Source of the DNA: Krasilnikovozyma curviuscula | Lineage: Eukaryota > Basidiomycota > Tremellomycetes > Cystofilobasidiales > Mrakiaceae | Length of the DNA stretch: 64,000 nucleotides | Assembly: GCA_014825775.1 (NCBI GenBank) | Contig: MVAQ01000096.1 | Location: forward strand, 1-64,000 | Direction of reading: 5' to 3' | In this document: positions 21,682-39,150 of the stretch, piece after piece | Layout: every line of letters starts with the position of its first letter | Numbering within the stretch: position 1 is the stretch's first letter | Position numbers and translations under genes: made by a program | Notes under the pieces: model-generated | Told to the model about the DNA's origin: nothing | Databases searched by the model: none | Seen by the model: the letters and a program-made list of their open reading frames with translations, nothing else

Positions 21682-24395
21682 TTAAGGGGTATATCTGAAT
21701 CCGACTGACAAGTCATGCTCTTCGATGACGTTCAAGACCTGGTCTGGAGCTGGTCTACCACCTTCTTTCCTGTCCCTGCGACGGTTCTCGACGTGGTAGA
21801 ATGCGATCATACCCAAAGCGATAACCAAGCCCAATGCTTGGAAGGCGATGTTGAGAGTGATGCCCTTGACAAACTTTGGTCCTTCACGGGTAGGGAAAGA
21901 GTAGGAAGCAAGGACCGAGAGACATTGACCCTTTTATCGAGAAGAAATCTTGTTAGTAAACGTTAGCACGAGATGCCAACAGCGCGACTCACGACAGTGT
22001 TGAGCATGCCTAAACTGACAGCTCTTTGAGACTGACTTCCAGTGTTGTTGCTCTGCCAACTTATGATAAGCGGGATTGCGGAATATCCAGCTGAAAGAAG
22101 ACGAGAGTCATTGGGGGTGAAGAAAAGCAATGTAAGTCAATGGCGGATCAAAGCAAAACAGCAAGTGTGTGGATTAAAGAGTTTAGCTGAATTGCGGATC
22201 TGTCTTCGGATTGTCCTTCTCCAGAAGACCAAATAATCCCAAATTTGATTAAAAATTGAACTGAAGCTCTTACCTGTAACCACACAGCAGCAGGCGAAGT
22301 AACGAGCTCTCAAAGCGCCCTCAGAGGCTTTGATTGGGCTGACACCAAGGAGAATGGCCCACCCGACAATACCTGAAAAGTAAGTTTTATTATATTTTTT
22401 TGTTTCAGAACTGATTGGGATGAATAAGGGGCATTAAAATCGCTATTAACTCACCGACGCAGAAAACGCTGGCGACAGGGAACCCTCTTGACTTAAAACG
22501 ATCCGAAATCGAGCAGACAATCAACATATACGCAAGCGCACATGCGTAAGGAGGAACAGTAAATAGTTGTGCCTTTGCATTGCTATATCCCAACCCTTAA
22601 AACATAGTAGAAAGGTCAGTCTATTTGCACGTGGAACTCGATGGTCTTCCACCCGCTGCAAAATAGCTATACCTTTGATAATGGTCGGAAGGAATCCACC
22701 AACCGATCCAAGCCCAAGATTCATGCAACTGTACATGATGGAAACCACATAGGTCTAGAAGCACAAATAGAACCCGATCGAAACAATGTCAAGTCAGTAG
22801 GTAGCGAGATCACGACAACTTGCGAGGAATATCCCCACTCACCTTCCAATCCAAGAAAGCTCTCTTGACTCCAGACCAGTCTATTCCCAAAGAAGACTCG
22901 TTGAGGGAGTCCTCGTTCAATCTGGTGACTGCGAGAAGCCTTTCATCTTCGTTTAAGAACTTGGAAGTCTGAGGTCTGTAATTTTACAGGTGGTTAAAAT
23001 AAGTTTTACGACAGAAACTGAGTAGAGAGATCTTACCTAGATGGAAGGAAGAAGAAAACCATGATAGCAAGGAACACAGATGGGCAACCTTCGATCAAGA
23101 AGAGGACTGTGCAAGAACACAACAAATGCATAAGAACAGCCAAAATAAGCAGCAGCAGGTACAAAAGGAGAAGAAATACTTACTTCTCCATTGAGATATC
23201 TTGGGATGGGTGATAGAGGAGACCCCGAAAGAAATCAGGCCACCGAAAGCTCCAGCAAGGGAACCGGCAGAGATGAAAAGTCCGACTCTCTTCGCAATCT
23301 CAGCCTTCTTGTACCAGTAGGTAAAATAGAGTGCAATGGCTGCAGGCAATAACATACTGTTAAATAGTGTACTGAAGGTGCCCTTAATGCAAAGATGCTT
23401 ACCTTGACCGAACATCGCTTCCCCAACACCAACGAAAAGTCGACAAACGTAGAGACCGGCAGGGTTGAAGGTTGCAGCCTGACTTGTAGCTGCAATGGAC
23501 CAAATTAGTGCCCCAATTGAGATACTTGTTGAGGGGTCGATTTGTTTGGCGAGAAGTGTACCGGGGATGGATCTAGCAGAGAGGGAACCGACGGGGAAAT
23601 GTCAAATTTTGTCATTTTTGTTACGCAAATCCAGTTTCAAAGAGCTCTAAAACTTACAGAACAATGTAAGTTATGAAGAAACATGAGAGACTGAGATTTC
23701 AGAATATCAGACAGGTGTTCAGGTAGGGAGGAGAATGCAGTCAGTGAGTTTTGGTCAATTAAATGGGTGTTAAACAAGGTCAGAAAGTCAGTCGATTGTG
23801 TCCGTGCAGAGCGTAAGAAGAAAGAAAACCAACGCGAGAGAATAGTTGTTGTCAGAGCCTCCCAGTACGGTGGCTTGGAGTCCTTGCAGTCGCGCCTGTC
23901 AACAGATAGAAGTCGCTAAGTGCAGCCTCTCCAGATCACTAAGACACTACACTTACATTCCCCAAGTTTCCTCTGTCCAAGTAGGCAGCTGGAACGATTG
24001 TGTTACCGAGTTAGAAAGGGTTCAGACCGTGGATCTCAGATGGCAGAAAACCATCTCTGTCAGCGAACGACGGCAGGGGACTTACACAGATAAAGGCAGA
24101 CCGCAAATGGAATAAGAACAAGATCTGAAGAGCAAAGAGAGATATGGTTGGAGGGTGTCAGCCACACGGCGACGGTGAAATACTCAGATGCCGGTTTGCA
24201 AATTATAAACAACTGACCATACTTAAGCAAGAGCTTTCGTTCGGCTGCTGCGAGCCCTCGTCGGTGCTCCTCACCAATGAGACTCTTCTGGTAGGTGCCA
24301 TGCTCGGTGTCTTGGGTGACGGTTGGAGCAAGGTTAGTTTCAAACTTTGGGTGTTCAACATGGTGATCCTCCGCCTTCTCGAAGATGGTAGCCAT
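21682..24395 (-). CDS. MFS permease, anion:cation symporter family (DAL5 type), third in the window
   Basis: Twelve-helix transporter. The ATG at 24395 begins MATIFEKAEDHHVE; the hydrophilic N-tail has RRGLAAAERKLLLKYD. TM1 reads LIPFAVCLYLCAYLDRGNLGNARLQG-like across introns, with the family motif LDRGNLGNAR. Then YVCRLFVGVGEAMFGQAIALYFTYWY and KRVGLFISAGSLAGAFGGL in the first half, FFFLPSRPQTSKFL entering the loop, GFLPTIIKGLGYSNAKAQLFTVPPYACAL in the second half, and NTVGQCLSVLASYSFPT before the last helix. The C-tail ends DLSVGFRYTP at the TAA 21684-21682. Tidy and complete. It differs in detail from the other two permeases, so it is not a recent copy. A TATA box lies 107 bp upstream. Confidence 0.92.
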
Positions 24396-26161
24396 CGTTT
24401 CACGTTTGTTTATTCGATAAGGGACTTCGAGAAACCTGTCAAAGGAGGGGAAGAAGATATAGGGAGAAGGTAGAACCAGAGAGAAGAAGTTCAGCTCTCT
24501 TTTTATATGCCGCTGAACAAAGGCTTTTTGTCAGGCCTGTCCCCGTGACCACATTTTGCAACCCCAGTCGATCGACGCTGGAGATATCTGGAGAACAGCG
24601 GCAATCGACCCAGCTCGCTAGCTAATGAGCCCGTCTCCCACATGGAGCCGCTCTGGGCCAAGACCTCATAGAAATTCTGTCGAGTGGCGGATAATGCTGG
24701 GGCAAAGCCGCTGCAAGCTGTCAACTCTCAAAAACTTTTAACAGCATATTCTCTAAGGATTCCTTTCTTCAGTGCTTCTAGATAAAAAGAGAATAGCTGT
24801 CCAGGAGAAAACAGTAAACATTCGATAGCGATCTAACAAAGGGTGCTTGATTAAACTGACTTGACGAATCAACCCGGTGCATTGGAGGACAATGTACCTG
24901 GGTTTCCATTCGGAATCCGGACCTAAATGAGATGGTGCCAAAAAAAAACTCAATTGCTGGGCAAGGAAATATAAAATAAACAGCACGCCAAGCATTTCCG
25001 GTCAGCACTAGGAGTACTTCGGTGCAAGTTGGGGTTGAGTAACACTCACGTATCAAGACGGACATTCTGTGGGGTAGATGCAGAAGATTTGATTGATGAG
25101 CCCGGTGAGACCTGCCAGAAAGGGCAAGCGAATTAACGTCAGCGATTAAAACCGAGTGGAGTCTGATGAGGTTGGAACTGCCTGACTGTGTTTACTTACA
25201 GTGGCTGATCTGGTAGCAGTTCATTTACCTGTCAGGATTCCTACACCCATTTCAATTGTAATGACCTTGGACTATGATGGTTGGGAGGGAGAAAGGACAA
25301 AGTGGGGAAAATCCGGTTCCTATGTCGACTGACTTCCTTCGGTCCCTCTCGCCGACTGATTTTTCTCGCTGATTAGTCCGTTGACCTGAATTCCATGTGA
25401 CAATATGATATTTTATTTGTTTCCTCTCACTCTGACTGTCTAACTAGAAGGACTGGCCAAAGGGGCGCTTGCGAGGGGTGATAAGTTCCTCACGGGTCCA
25501 AAAGAATCAGCAGCAGCTTGATATAACACACAATACACAACTCCCAGAGTCTCATCTATTTACTCCAATAATTTAGACTCCACATCTGTAACCGCAATTT
25601 TTACTCCTTGCAAGCTCTCAGCTCCTACCACAACGACAGATCAACTTCAAGCAGCATCGTTGCGTCTTCATCTTAGCGACGATGATCTCGCTGTGGGACT
25701 GCCCGTCTTCATGCGAAGTAGTGTTCCGGGGATGAGATATCAATGATGGCTCCATTGTGATCTCCTGCAGATGAGGATCGATCACTGACGAAGTGGAAGG
25801 GGATGGGGATGGCGTCCGAGCTCTCAGAAGAGAAGCTGCAGGTGAAGTGCCAGGATATGTAAAATCCGGAAATTTCTCAAGGCAGTTGAGGGATGGCAGG
25901 TTGAGGCAAGAAAGTCGCTTGTCTGTCCAAAAACCCTGCAATGACAACTCTCTTCAGCCGGCTTGCCATGCGCCTAGCAGCTGTTTCCAATATCGATGAA
26001 TTTCAAATCTGGATATGCAACAACAAGATATTTTCTCGAGAAAATGAATCGTATTGATTATAACATCATGTGAAGGTTAGACGAAGAAGATGCAAGCTGA
26101 ATACAGAGGGATCATAAGAGCAAGAGCAGAACAAAACGTTTGAAACAATCATGTACAATTT
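24396..26161. other. 1.8-kb intergenic region upstream of the third MFS gene
   Basis: Holds the MFS promoter (TATA at 24502-24507) and the 3' side of the Zn2Cys6 gene. Two GATAAG motifs occur at 24416-24421 and 25480-25485, but the first lies downstream of the TATA box. An open minus-strand frame at 25947-25618 has no suitable ATG start; I could build no multi-exon gene with a recognisable product. Confidence 0.4.
24502..24507 (-). promoter_or_regulatory. TATA box
   Basis: TATAAA within CATATAAAAAGAG on the minus strand, 107 bp before the ATG at 24395. Confidence 0.55.
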
Positions 26162-29080
26162 TCACGCAGCCGACGTCGATCCCTCAAAGAAGAATGTGAG
26201 ATCAGAAGGAGAAAGACTGGGATCGCTGCTGGACGCGTTCGCGAACATGAATTCACCAAACTGCCCTGCGGTTTGAAGTTGTCCCCCCATAGGTACAACA
26301 GAGCCAAACTGGTGCTGAACTGATGGTACTGCTGCTGCTGTTGAGCCGTTCGTTTGTTGATAGTGTGATAAAGATTCGTTGAAATGGTCAGTAGGAGCCG
26401 TACGTTGTAGAACCTGTGAGAAATAAAAACAAAAATCATTAGGAACATGCAGTGGATATTCATTATAAATACATGACCTACTAAGTCTATTTTCTTCAGG
26501 CTTGATACGGTGTCGAAAGCGTAACCAAGCTCCAGCAAGGCGGCGCTAATGAAACCAACTTCTCTGGCTTTGGTTTCCATGTTCCAACCAGCGCTAGTAT
26601 CCACCGGACTATTAGCCAAGAACTCGGCAACAGCATCGAGATTCAGCCTTTATACAGGGCAATACAATCAGCACAAACAAGATTGGACTCCAAATGAAGG
26701 AAAGCACTCACATAAACAAAGCTCCTCCAATAAATATATTCATGTTCAAGATCTTTCCGCACTCAATACTACACTGCCTACAGCCCCATAGCGCCATCCG
26801 ATAGCTCTTCACCTGGAGCGCACCAAGTTGCTGCCAAAGCGGAGCGTAGGTATCAACAATTTTGAGAATCCTGAGATGGCAGAGCCCAGACATGTAGTTC
26901 ATTAAGAACCCCCAGCAAGTTCTCCAGAGGTTGGGTTTGTCGTTGGGATTTTTCTGGTTCAGAAGAAAGAAAAGAAGGACGGTTGGTTTGGTTGGATCCA
27001 TAACGGCTAGTACAACAACGTACACCTTCGGCAGCTTTCTCGTGGACGACTCTAGACCAATCTAACACCTTTTGAATCTCAATCCAGGTATTCTCTACCG
27101 CCGTCTGAAGTACAGCAGCGTACTGCGCTTTAGGTGGATGGTTTGAAGCCAAGAACGTGTCTTCCAAGTTTGTCGTCAATTCGTCGAGGAAACCGACGAC
27201 AGAGAGACCGAGTAAGAGGTTAACAGGAGATGACGGAGTAACTGTGATTGGAGAGTTGACTGCTGGGAGTTTGGGAAAGGACTCTTTGAGATCTGCTGCG
27301 AGACTGATTTGAATATCAAAGATTGCTTCAGCGTCACTTTCGAGATAGAATAGTTAGAGAAAGCTTCACCTTGTCCCAGAATGTGGAGTATACTGATGTT
27401 TGAAACATGACATCGTATCATGGAGGTAGTTTGACCATAGTGTCCTTTGTATGGCACCTTGTTCCGGTGAAGCATCAGGTCTTGCCCATTTGCTGTGAGA
27501 TTGAAAATCTGAACTTGTATACTTCTTCTTTTCTTGAAGCGGCTGGAGCAGTAGAAGCTGGTGATTTGCTATCGTCTCCAAGAGCGAAATCTGTCGTAGG
27601 TCGGCCTGCAAAATGAGAGAACAGCGTCAATAAGAGCTTTTGTCTGCTTGTCGGCGAAACGGAAGCTTACAACGGAGCCGTTACTTTGGGGATTCGTGGA
27701 TTCTCCGGCTACCCTACTTCTCCATTTCAGACAAGTGACTACCAACTTGATAGCCTGAATACCTTCCAGAGTTGGGATTCGAAGAGTTCCAGCTTCGTCC
27801 AAGATCTTGAGCGCCCTCTCGAGGAGGGTGTTACATGCAGATTCACGGAAGATGCCACAGAGGTGTTGAGGGACGTTGGATGGCAAAAGAAGTGGCGAAG
27901 AAGAGTATCGAGCGCCGACAGCTGCTACTGCCGCACCAAGGCTTGATGAGTGATGGGTTTGGGATCCGCTTTGGTCGGGTGTATCCATATAGCTAATGTT
28001 CTGAAGAGATTGATCGATGCTTTCACTGAGAGAGAGGAAAGTCGAGTTGGAGAGTATATTGCGTTGGAAATGACCTGAACGTTCCGATTCCACCACAAAA
28101 ACGCAAATATGTGAGCGATCTTCTCTTTGTGCAGCAGGGACAACGACATTATCCTCACCGAGATCAAGAAATGCCCTTATGAGGTCTTTACCTAAAGCCA
28201 ATGCTACAGTTCTCCTGTTGATGCTTGATGCTGGTGAATTAGAGTTCGGGATCGCGGGAGAATAGGCCGATGCGGGGAGACCTCGCGCGCCTTCCGCACT
28301 TGAGGTTTCCGGTGAGGTGCCAGAGGAGGTACCAGACGAAGTCCCGATTGATGTTACTGATTCATTTCTGGGACGCTGGGCCTGTTTTGTAGGCTTTTTT
28401 TGAGCAGAGGTGCTGTTCTTACGAGTTATGCCGCTATTGCGACGGTTGATTGTTTCAGTCGTACTGGAAGAAGAGCAAAGAAGGGGCGAGACTTGGATCA
28501 GCACAGAGTAACATATCGCAAGATGGCTACTTTAACATACCAGACATCACCTGAAGGTACCAATAAACGATGTGTCAGTCGTTTAGGGCGGAAAGAACCT
28601 GACATACAGCTGGGGTATACCCTGTGCTCACCTCTGGCTCGACATTTCCCACAACCATGCTTCCTCTTCTCTTCAGGAAGGTCCATCAAATCACCTAGCG
28701 AAACCAAAAGAAAAAATATACTTTGTTAACGCAGAACAACAAAGGGGTAAGAGGATCGAGGAGGCGGCAATGGTATTCAATTACATTTGACTCTCCTTAT
28801 TCGACAACTGCGAGTGAAAACAAGATGTAAGCATTTAACGTGATACAGTAGCTGAAGAATACCTACGTATCACATGCGACATACTAAAGAAGAGGGAATT
28901 GCGTAAACAACGTTTTATGGATTTCACAGCGAAAAAAAGCTTGCTAACCTGCTTTCTCCTCTTAATCTGATGTCTGGTAGCATTAACGCTCTCCTCTGAA
29001 CTATCTTCATCTTCAGTTGCCCTCCTTTTGCCCTTTGCTTTAGCTGAGACTCGAACGGACGAGCTGCCCACGTCGTCCAT
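26162..29080 (-). CDS. Zn2Cys6 fungal transcription factor with zinc cluster split over six exons
   Basis: Binuclear zinc cluster activator, nuclear. The ATG at 29080 (MDDVGSSSVRVSAK) is followed by a basic stretch GKRR and KRRKQ. The cluster appears only after splicing: exon 29080-28949, a 17-nt exon (28883-28867, ACDT), a 23-nt exon (28807-28785, CRIRRVKC), one carrying DLMDLPEEKRKHGCGKCRAR, a short one giving RGDV, and the next starting CTTETINRRNSG. Together they give C-x2-C-x6-C-x13-C-x2-C-x6-C, the exact family pattern, which validates all these introns. A Ser/Thr-rich linker (TSIGTSSGTSSGTSPETSS) follows, then the helical middle region (LLLPSNVPQHLCGIFRESAC, LERALKILDEAG) and a Gln-rich C-terminus ending FFEGSTSAA at the TGA 26164-26162. 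Targets unknown. Confidence 0.85.
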
Positions 29081-29633
29081 GTCGACCTCGCTGATATTTC
29101 GAAAGTTCTTCAGGTTTGAATGTTATTAATGGGATTTTTTTAAATAGGACTCTTCTATATTCCTTCAGTTCAAGTTGTTCCAATTGTGTTGGTTGCTGTT
29201 TTTGGGCGCTGGGGGCAAAGAGAAGGCATTGCAACGGGCTTTTCTCCATTCGCATACGGTTCGCTAGCGAATTTCGATGAAGGATCTCTTTAAATGGACT
29301 GCGGCTCAATATTATGAGGTCAGGAGGTACATATGTTTTCACAGCACGTCAAGTCTAGAAGGGAGGTCTACTTGTGCCCGCCAACGTGGAATAAGTGATG
29401 GAAAGGTATTAAGCGCAAAAATACACAAATACAACAACCATGCGCGCAAATGGGACAAAGTAGATGGATGAAGTATAGACAGCGTGGTTCAGTTGAAAGC
29501 AGTAATTGAAACCCATTAGAGCGAGTGAACGTGAAATGCAGTGATTATTGGGAAAAGAAACTCTGGAGGGGAAGTATTGCGGGAAAGCTGAAGCGAGAGG
29601 AGCGAGGCTGCGTCATTTCGCGAAGGCCACTGT
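29081..29633. promoter_or_regulatory. Upstream region of the Zn2Cys6 gene and 3' end of SMC5
   Basis: Both flanking genes are on the minus strand. AT-rich; no further gene and no named site seen. Confidence 0.4.
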
Positions 29634-35152
<5,519 letters not shown>

Positions 35153-35747
35153 GATTGGCGATCTGGAGAGCTGCAAGGCTCAGCCTACGGTATAACTGCA
35201 AATGGAAAAGAAAAGCAAAATATGCGCTTATATGCCTTGGAAGGCGGTTCGTGCTGCTGGATTGCAGGCAGATATACGTCCGGGGGAGACATCGACTACA
35301 ACGCGGTCTGAAAGACGCGTGGGTTTTTGCTGGTGATTTTTGGTCTCAAGACTCCTTACCAAACTCTCAGAAGACACAGTCTGAAGCTTTCGGTCACCCG
35401 CTAGCAATACTGCTGCTTAAACTTGAAGAAAGCCAGTGTAAACTTCCCTGCTGGGTTACATTTCCCTAATTTTTCTTTTACCTGAAAGTCCTTCAACAGC
35501 AGAAATTCGATGAATATCTATGAGAATACTTTTCCTCGCCGTCTCATGATTGTAGTTGTAGCTACTAAGCTACCTTCGAGTTATTTTCTATTTCTTTGCG
35601 CCGCCACTGTATTTCGAGCGCCGAGCACCTCACGAGGTTTGCCTCGAACCACCAAAGTCGTCAAGCTACACCACAGTCTGTCTGATACTCGCACCACCAT
35701 TGGTTGCTGTTCGCTAAGTAGAACCCATTCTCCTGCCAGAGGGCGCC
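35153..35747. promoter_or_regulatory. Divergent promoter region, SMC5 / Nramp gene
   Basis: A 595-bp spacer between opposite start codons, so it drives both genes. No TATA box or metal-response element that I can name. Confidence 0.45.
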
Positions 35748-38345
35748 ATGGCTGGCTTGAACTCGATCAAGAATGGCCTGAGAACTGTGGGGAGGATCCT
35801 CAAGACGCACTCGAAGTTCATCGGACCTGGAGTGATATGTGAGTCTCTCCCTCATTGAATAGTCTTTGCTGTACCGATTGCTTCTGGAACTGACACTGTT
35901 GCTGCTCTTGCAGCTTCGTACGTACATTCTTGGTCAAAAAGGTCGCCCCTTCCTTGCCAAGGCTAACCTTGACGCTCTTTTGCTTTTTCATCACCAGCGT
36001 GGCTTACATGGATCCAGTATGTATATGATAACCTAGTTGTGGGTGCAGTGGCCAGGAAGGGTCCTGTGCCTGGGAGGAGGTGCCAATAGCACTCGGTATT
36101 TGGCTGACACTTGGCATGTCGTTTTGGTCTCGTACTAGGGTAACTTCAGTGTGGATATTCAAGGTGGAGCGTGAGTCCTTTAAAACTTGACAAGGCTGTG
36201 AATTGAGGAGTCGGCATCAAATACATTTACGTCTCTCGTAAATGGCGTTGCTGACGACAAGAGTTCTCTGTTTCGTATCTACCTCACGTCAGTGGATATG
36301 GCTACAAGCTTCTCTTCGTAATTCTCATGGCTGGTCTAGGTGCTATTGTAGTCCAAGTGAGTTCCTCTCTCCAGCTCTACTTCGCGCCTGCCAAGCTGAT
36401 CCACAGCGCCACGGACCCTACAGGTCATGGCTACGCGGCTCGGAGTGGTCACTGGCATTGATCTTGCTGCACATACAAGGTTATTGCTGTACGACCGTCC
36501 CAAGCATACAAAGTTTTTCAGAGTGTCCTTGTGGATTCTCTACATTGCGGCTGAGATTGCGATCATCGGTACGTCTTCCTAAAAATAACACGTTTACAGA
36601 AAAAACCAGTGACTTACTTAGTATTACTCTGTTTTGTCTAGCTACTGACTTGGCAGAACTCCTAGGTTCCGCCATTGCACTTAATCTCCTCTTCCCTCGC
36701 CTCCCTCTCTGGGCCGGCGTCCTCATCACTGCCGTCGACGTCCTCATCGTTCTCATTTTCTTCCAACGTGATGAAGCGGGTCGGAAAGGCATGCGCGTCT
36801 TTGAAGCTCTCATCGTTTGTCTGGTCCTCGCCGTGTTTGTCTGCTTCTTCATTCTCGTCGTCCGCGTCAACCCCATCTGGCCAGAGGTCTTCCTTGGGTA
36901 TGTCCCGAGCAAGACTGTGTTTGGTCCAGGAGCGTTGTATACCAGTGTCGGAATCATTGGAGCAACTGTAATGGTACGCTCTATCTGTAATTCGTTCCCT
37001 CAAAGTGCTGAAATGCTGAAAATAGTTGTTACCCTGTAGCCTCACGCACTATTCATTGGATCGAAACTCTCAACAATCGATAGACTGGAAATGCTTCCTA
37101 CTCCAGCACCACCACCGCCAATGACCAAGTTGTGGAAGTTGCCTGGCCGGTAAGCGGTTCTTCTCTCACTTTCATGCCCACTTTTCGACTAGATCTCACC
37201 TAGATCCTTTGATTCATTCTAAGAAATCTAATGGAAGTATTTCCTAAAGCCTGGCAAGACGTGATTGTAGATCGTCGACTCCGCCGTCGTCACTCAGCCG
37301 CAAAACCTCACGCAACAATCAGAGATGATCATTCCACCATTACTCTCGAAGAACTCACCCTCGATATTGAAAACGGTGGAAACTCTTCCTCCTCAGCAAA
37401 CTTAAGCCAGCTGCTCTCTCCATCTGGTAAAAGTCAACTTGGAACACCTACACAGGAAGTTGAAGAATCAACACCTCCGCTCCAAGAACCCGTCTTTAAT
37501 CGCCTGGAATTTATCAAATCACACATCACACATGCCACCTGGGACATCATTCTCTCGCTTGTCACGCTAGCAGTGACAATTAACTCAGCGTACGTCTTCA
37601 CTTTTCTTCCTCAGTGATTGAATCTCACTTTTGCGGCCACCGACAGTATTCTCGTCATTGGCGGCACAGCGTTCTTCTACCGCGGTAACTCAGACGCAGC
37701 ATCCAATGCGGATCTGTTCGGGACTTACGATCTCCTCATGTCCTATGTCGGGTCGGGTCCAGCTTTACTCTTTGCACTCGCATTGTTGTGTAGCGCACAG
37801 AGCGCGAGTATCACTGCTACCTTAGCTGGTCAAGGTACGTTCTTCTCTGGTTTCTGACTGGGCTGAATAACACTGAAAGATTATGAATCTGTTACAGTTG
37901 TTTCGTCGGGATTCATTGATTGGAAAACATCACCGTTCGTGAGGAGGATGGCAACACGTTTAATTAGCATGGTTCCATCTTTAGCTATCGCTGCTGGTGT
38001 TGGCCGACCTGGTGAGTAAATACAGTGCCATGCAGCTGCTGCGATCACTTAACTCAACGCTTCACAATTGTATCGATCAATTCAGGAATCGACACACTCC
38101 TGGTTGCCTCTCAAGTGATCCTTTCCCTGATCCTTCCCACCGTGATCTTCCCGTTGGTCTATCTGTGCCACAGCGACGTCATGCTTGTGCGTCCAGCACG
38201 TACACAAGAGACTGAAGAAAACGATATGGCTGTTGTGTCGTTCAAGAGCCCAATCTGGTTGAGTGTGCTGGGGTATTTGTTGTTTGGAATCATCTGTTTG
38301 GCGAATGCGTATGTGATAGTTACGTTGTGTTTGGGACAGACTTAG
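35748..38345 (+). CDS. Nramp-family divalent metal ion transporter (SMF type)
   Basis: Proton-coupled Mn2+/Fe2+ transporter of plasma or endosomal membranes. The ATG at 35748 gives MAGLNSIKNG. The TM1 signature (residues about 24-45) is FIGPGVISSVAYMDPGNF, with the metal-binding Asp and Asn of DPGN; assembling it needs a 4-nt exon (35914-35917) and a 19-nt exon (35998-36016). The TM6 signature GATVMPHALFIGS keeps the metal-binding Met. Between TM6 and TM7 is a cytosolic loop of well over 100 residues (PAPPPPMTKLWKLPGR through LDIENGGNSSSSANLSQLL), longer than usual. Then ITHATWDIILSLVTLAVTINSA (TM7), SAQSASITATLAGQVVSSGF (TM8), and a final helix ending VIVTLCLGQT at the stop. All core residues are present, so transport activity is expected. 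Confidence 0.93.
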
Positions 38346-39150
38346 GTGTAGCTTGCCGCTGTAATATTTTCCTATCTTTGCTTTGTTGTCATCCGAATCT
38401 GCCTCGAAACACTACCGCAAGTTGTCTGAAACAACAATAAGCTGCAATGTTACTTCAAGATGCTCAAGAACATACGCACCTATCGCTACTTTGACCAAAG
38501 GTTGACTTTTTAGAGGTAGGGTTGGTTGGAGGGGGGAAGCATGAGGGTGCAAGTTGATTCTCAACAAGCTGGCTGAAGTGCTCAACAGGCAATATTCCCA
38601 GAACGAGCGTGCGCAGAGTGGGGGTTTTTTTTTTTTTGGAATACCAAAGGATGTCCGTAGGCAGTATTTTAATAAGCACAAACACATTTCATACTTTTTC
38701 TCATATAATACAGCGCGACGAGTGGACAACTAGGCCCTGAAAACACAAAAACCTGTTCGACCGCCTGTGAAGCTTCCTAGGAAAAACTGCCGTAGACCGA
38801 ACCCTTGGACAATGGACAGCACGGGCTAGTGACTCTTCCTTGATTGAGCTTCATTGGTAAAGCGATCTTGTGATGGCCTAAGCTGGTTCAAACTCACCTT
38901 TTTGGACGCGCCTCATTTCCTCTCTGCCGCAGTGGCCCAAATAAGTCCAATTTTCCAGGGTTTTTACTTCTAAAACATTGAAATCAATTAATGCTTACTT
39001 TCCATGAAGTTTAAGTTCGATTCTAATCCAGATTCCTTTGGCTTGTCATCCGCCTCGCCACAGATTGATGATCTCATTTCCATAAACTGGAATCAGAAAT
39101 CTCCTGCCCCTTAGTTGCTTTGCCTTCGATCAAGTTCTATAGTGAGGAGG
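38346..39150. other. Intergenic region between the Nramp and malic enzyme genes
   Basis: About 800 bp with both genes on the plus strand: 3' UTR of one and promoter of the next. A T13 run sits at 38625-38637. An ATG at 39007 opens only 36 codons. An unrecognised first exon of the malic enzyme gene could lie here. Confidence 0.4.

Noticed and set aside
25060..25250. Tiny two-exon candidate on the minus strand (25 residues)
   Set aside because: The ATG at 25250 and a GT-AG pair exist, but the product is too short and has no further support.
24416..25485. GATAAG motifs as nitrogen-regulatory GATA sites for the third MFS gene
   Set aside because: One lies downstream of the TATA box in the leader, the other more than 1 kb upstream; six-base motifs at this density are expected by chance.
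25618..25947. 109-codon minus-strand frame with Pro/Ser-rich translation
   Set aside because: The start codon is TTG, the first in-frame ATG is late, and the neighbouring Zn2Cys6 gene already has a good stop at 26162.
36481..36957. 158-codon ATG-initiated open frame on the minus strand
   Set aside because: Antisense to conserved helices of the Nramp gene; its Arg/Thr-rich translation is a shadow of the real frame.
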